Source of the DNA: DASSFZ01 sp036514635
GTDB taxonomy: Bacteria > Chloroflexota > Anaerolineae > Fen-1058
Length of the DNA: 7,060 nt
NCBI GenBank assembly: GCA_036514635.1
Contig: DATBWU010000351.1
Coordinates: 1-7,060, forward strand
Direction: 5' to 3'
Shown here: in pieces, positions 5,580 through 7,060 of the stretch
Numbering within the stretch: the first letter of the stretch is position 1
How the letters are laid out: each line of letters starts with the position of its first letter
Made by a program: the position numbers and the translations under genes
Notes under the pieces: model-generated
The model's database searches: none
What the model was told of the DNA's origin: nothing
Seen by the model: the letters and a program-made list of their open reading frames with translations, nothing else

Positions 5580-6903
5580 AGGCCTTATCATCCTCGCCTA
5601 CCTCGTCATTGCCATGCAGTATGCCGCCCGCACGCCCGCCTGGCAGGTTCCCGACGAACCGGCGCATTACAACTACGTGCGCTACCTCGTCGAGCATCGC
5701 GCGCTGCCGGTGCTGCGATCGGGCGATTACGACCAGGCGTACAACGAGCGGTTTACGAATCCCAAGAACACCCCCGGCCTGTCCATCGACCCGCTGCGCT
5801 ATGAGTTCTGGCAGCCACCGTTGTATTACCTGCTGGCCGCGCCGGTGCATGCGTTGAGCGGCGGCAGCCTCTTCGTGCTCCGGCTGGTGTCGATTGCTTT
5901 CGGCGGTGCGCTGATTGTCGTCACCTTCCTCGTCGTGCAGGAAATCAAACCGGATCGACCCGAACTCGCGCTCGGCGCAGCGGCATTCGTCGCCTTTGTC
6001 CCGCAGCACGTGGCGATGATGGCCGGCGTCAACAACGACTCGCTGGCCGAGCTGCTCATTGCACTCACGTTGCTTCAGACGTTCAGAGTGATGAAACGGT
6101 GGGATGGCACGCGACTGCTCGTGCTTGGATTGCTGCTGGGGTTCGGTTTGCTGACGAAGGGCACAAACTACTTGATGCTGCCGGTCATCCTCGTCGGGTT
6201 GCTTTCAGGCATCAACCGGCACGCGACACGCGACACGCAGCACACAACACGCATCACGCTTTACGCTTCACGTTTTGCGCTCGTTTTCGTGCCGGCCCTT
6301 CTCCTCGGCTCGCTGTGGTGGCTGCGCAACATTGGCGTCTATGGCGGCCTCGACATCCTCGGTCTGGCGAATCACAATGCCATCGTCGTCGGCCAGCCGC
6401 TCACCTCTGACTGGATCGCGCAGATGGGCTTCGGCCCGTTTCTGATCGGTGCGCTTTCGACGACCTTCCATTCATTCTGGGGCCAGTTCGGCTGGATGGG
6501 TGTGCCCATGCCCGACAGTTTTTACCTGGCGCTTGGCGTGCTGTGTCTCGTGGCACTCTCCGGCTGGCTGTGGCCCCTGCGAGCCAGCCAACCAGCCATC
6601 CAACAATCCAACCAACCACCCAACTATCCAATCAGCTTGCCTGCTATCCTTCTTTCTCTGCTTACGTTGCTCACCCTCGGCTACTACATTTTCTATAACT
6701 TCACCTTCGTTCAGCATCAAGGCCGTTACTTGTTCCCGGCGTTGATTCCGCTCGGGCTGGTTTTCTCGATCGGCATCGATCGCTGGGCGCGCCTGCTGCC
6801 TCGCCCCGCCAACTTCATAGCTTACGCGAGCGTGTTCGTCGCGCTGGGCGTGCTCGATGTGTATGCGCTGTATCGCTTCGTCATTCCGTCACTGGCGGGG
6901 TAG
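5557..6903 (+). CDS. Polytopic membrane protein, GT-C glycosyltransferase / DUF2142-like
   Basis: The 448-residue product is mostly hydrophobic, with about nine to eleven likely membrane helices (for example 7-24, 108-127, 137-154, 188-217, 240-257, 320-341, 360-380, 391-405, 419-440). The first external loop carries PDEPAHYNYVRYL (32-44), and a QPPLYYLL segment follows at 86-93. The acidic pair D33/E34 after helix 1 is where GT-C enzymes (PMT/ArnT-like, using lipid-linked sugars) hold their catalytic acid; DUF2142 proteins share the motif. A sugar-transfer role in surface glycan or glycoprotein synthesis is inferred; substrate is unknown. ATG 5557 is used because helix 1 begins at residue 7 and AAGAGG lies upstream. 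Two loops look repeat-derived: residues 221-240 (HATRDTQ/HTTRITL/YASRFAL pattern) and 344-360 (SQPAIQQSNQPPNYPIS). The C-terminus overlaps the convergent cinA-like gene. Confidence 0.8.
   Translation: MRDTRYAIGLIILAYLVIAMQYAARTPAWQVPDEPAHYNYVRYLVEHRALPVLRSGDYDQAYNERFTNPKNTPGLSIDPLRYEFWQPPLYYLLAAPVHALSGGSLFVLRLVSIAFGGALIVVTFLVVQEIKPDRPELALGAAAFVAFVPQHVAMMAGVNNDSLAELLIALTLLQTFRVMKRWDGTRLLVLGLLLGFGLLTKGTNYLMLPVILVGLLSGINRHATRDTQHTTRITLYASRFALVFVPALLLGSLWWLRNIGVYGGLDILGLANHNAIVVGQPLTSDWIAQMGFGPFLIGALSTTFHSFWGQFGWMGVPMPDSFYLALGVLCLVALSGWLWPLRASQPAIQQSNQPPNYPISLPAILLSLLTLLTLGYYIFYNFTFVQHQGRYLFPALIPLGLVFSIGIDRWARLLPRPANFIAYASVFVALGVLDVYALYRFVIPSLAG
6221..6276 (+). repeat. Eight degenerate tandem heptamers, ACGCNNY, inside the membrane-protein gene
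   Basis: The units in phase are ACGCGAC, ACGCGAC, ACGCAGC, ACACAAC, ACGCATC, ACGCTTT, ACGCTTC and ACGTTTT. Because three units make 21 nt, the protein shows a seven-residue period. The tract is read without a stop between two hydrophobic segments, replacing what would normally be a short loop. Confidence 0.8.
6582..6633 (+). repeat. Degenerate 4-bp tandem tract, ANCC, inside the membrane-protein gene
   Basis: Thirteen consecutive 4-bp steps run AGCC AGCC AACC AGCC ATCC and so on, mostly ANCC, with deviations AACA, ACCC, AACT and AATC. The plus strand lacks G except at the 5' part. It encodes a Gln/Asn/Pro/Ser-rich loop (about residues 343-359) between two membrane helices. Confidence 0.75.
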
Positions 6904-7060
6904 ATTGCCGACCACTCAGATATTCTTCCAGCATCTTCAGCGCCGCGTCTGCCGACAATGCCTTGTTGCCTTCGCGATCGCTGTCCCACACGTACCGCTC
7001 GACCGGTTCCGCGTCGCGCGCCGAGAGCGCGATGTACACCAGCCCGACCGGCTTGCCGGG
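6881..7060 (-). CDS. C-terminus of a CinA/PncC-type nicotinamide-nucleotide amidase domain protein (5' end outside window)
   Basis: The minus-strand frame is open from the window edge to a TGA at 6883-6881, giving the last 59 residues of a protein. It begins PGKPVGLVYIALSA, the strand that follows the GIAGP-GG-T loop in CinA C-terminal domains, and continues with a strand ending WDSDREGNKALSADAALKMLEEYL, matching the typical GDR(E)-N-AALELL ending. CinA C-terminal domains (also stand-alone PncC/YgaD) deaminate nicotinamide mononucleotide in pyridine nucleotide salvage; full CinA adds an N-terminal MoCF-like domain. Whether this is full CinA or PncC cannot be seen, and catalytic residues lie outside the window. 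It converges on, and overlaps by 23 nt, the membrane-protein gene, so its last seven codons are shared antisense. Confidence 0.85.
   Translation of the reverse strand, partial: PGKPVGLVYIALSARDAEPVERYVWDSDREGNKALSADAALKMLEEYLSGRQSTPPVTE

Noticed and set aside
6268..6720. Minus-strand open frames opposite the membrane-protein gene, including a Trp/Gly/Val-rich one
   Set aside because: The regular composition is simply the reverse complement of the ANCC tract and of hydrophobic codons; there is no start signal or homology cue.

Overview
The window comes from a GC-rich bacterium (about 60% GC by eye). Several features suggest a Chloroflexota (Anaerolineae-like) genome: a Thr/Pro-rich extracellular linker, a GT-C-type membrane protein with a PDEPAHY motif, and degenerate short-period tandem repeats both between and inside genes. 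This placement is an inference from style; the window has no rRNA or other taxonomic marker.

Layout. 1-474 is the 3' end of a secreted or membrane-anchored protein of unknown function. 475-675 is an intergenic region with a repeat-rich, foldable element (502-596) and a good extended -10 promoter (640-648). That promoter probably drives a three-gene run: metG (676-2445, methionyl-tRNA synthetase), a beta-class DNA methyltransferase (2448-3665) and a restriction endonuclease (3679-4803). The last two form a complete type II restriction-modification pair, placed only 2 nt behind metG with no promoter of its own visible. After a 97-nt spacer with no clear terminator comes a ComEA-like DNA-uptake protein (4901-5491, one TM helix + SLBB + helix-hairpin-helix). 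A polytopic GT-C/DUF2142-like membrane protein follows (5557-6903). Its 3' end overlaps by 23 nt the end of a convergent gene encoding the C-terminus of a CinA/PncC-type protein (6881-7060, minus strand, cut by the window edge).

The most unusual signal is repetitive DNA around and inside the membrane-protein gene. Two different 7-bp tandem tracts lie almost end to end at 5501-5542 (GGATGAR) and 5552-5579 (RCGCGAT). Together they contain the likely ribosome binding site, the start codon and the first codons of the gene. A third, more degenerate 7-bp tract (6221-6276, ACGCNNY) and a 4-bp tract (6582-6633, ANCC) are read in frame as hydrophilic loops between membrane helices. This looks like intergenic-type repeats invading or being tolerated in coding sequence.

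The restriction enzyme resembles, from memory, the CfrBI family (CCWWGG). A manual scan found no CCWWGG site in the whole window, which is suggestive but not conclusive.
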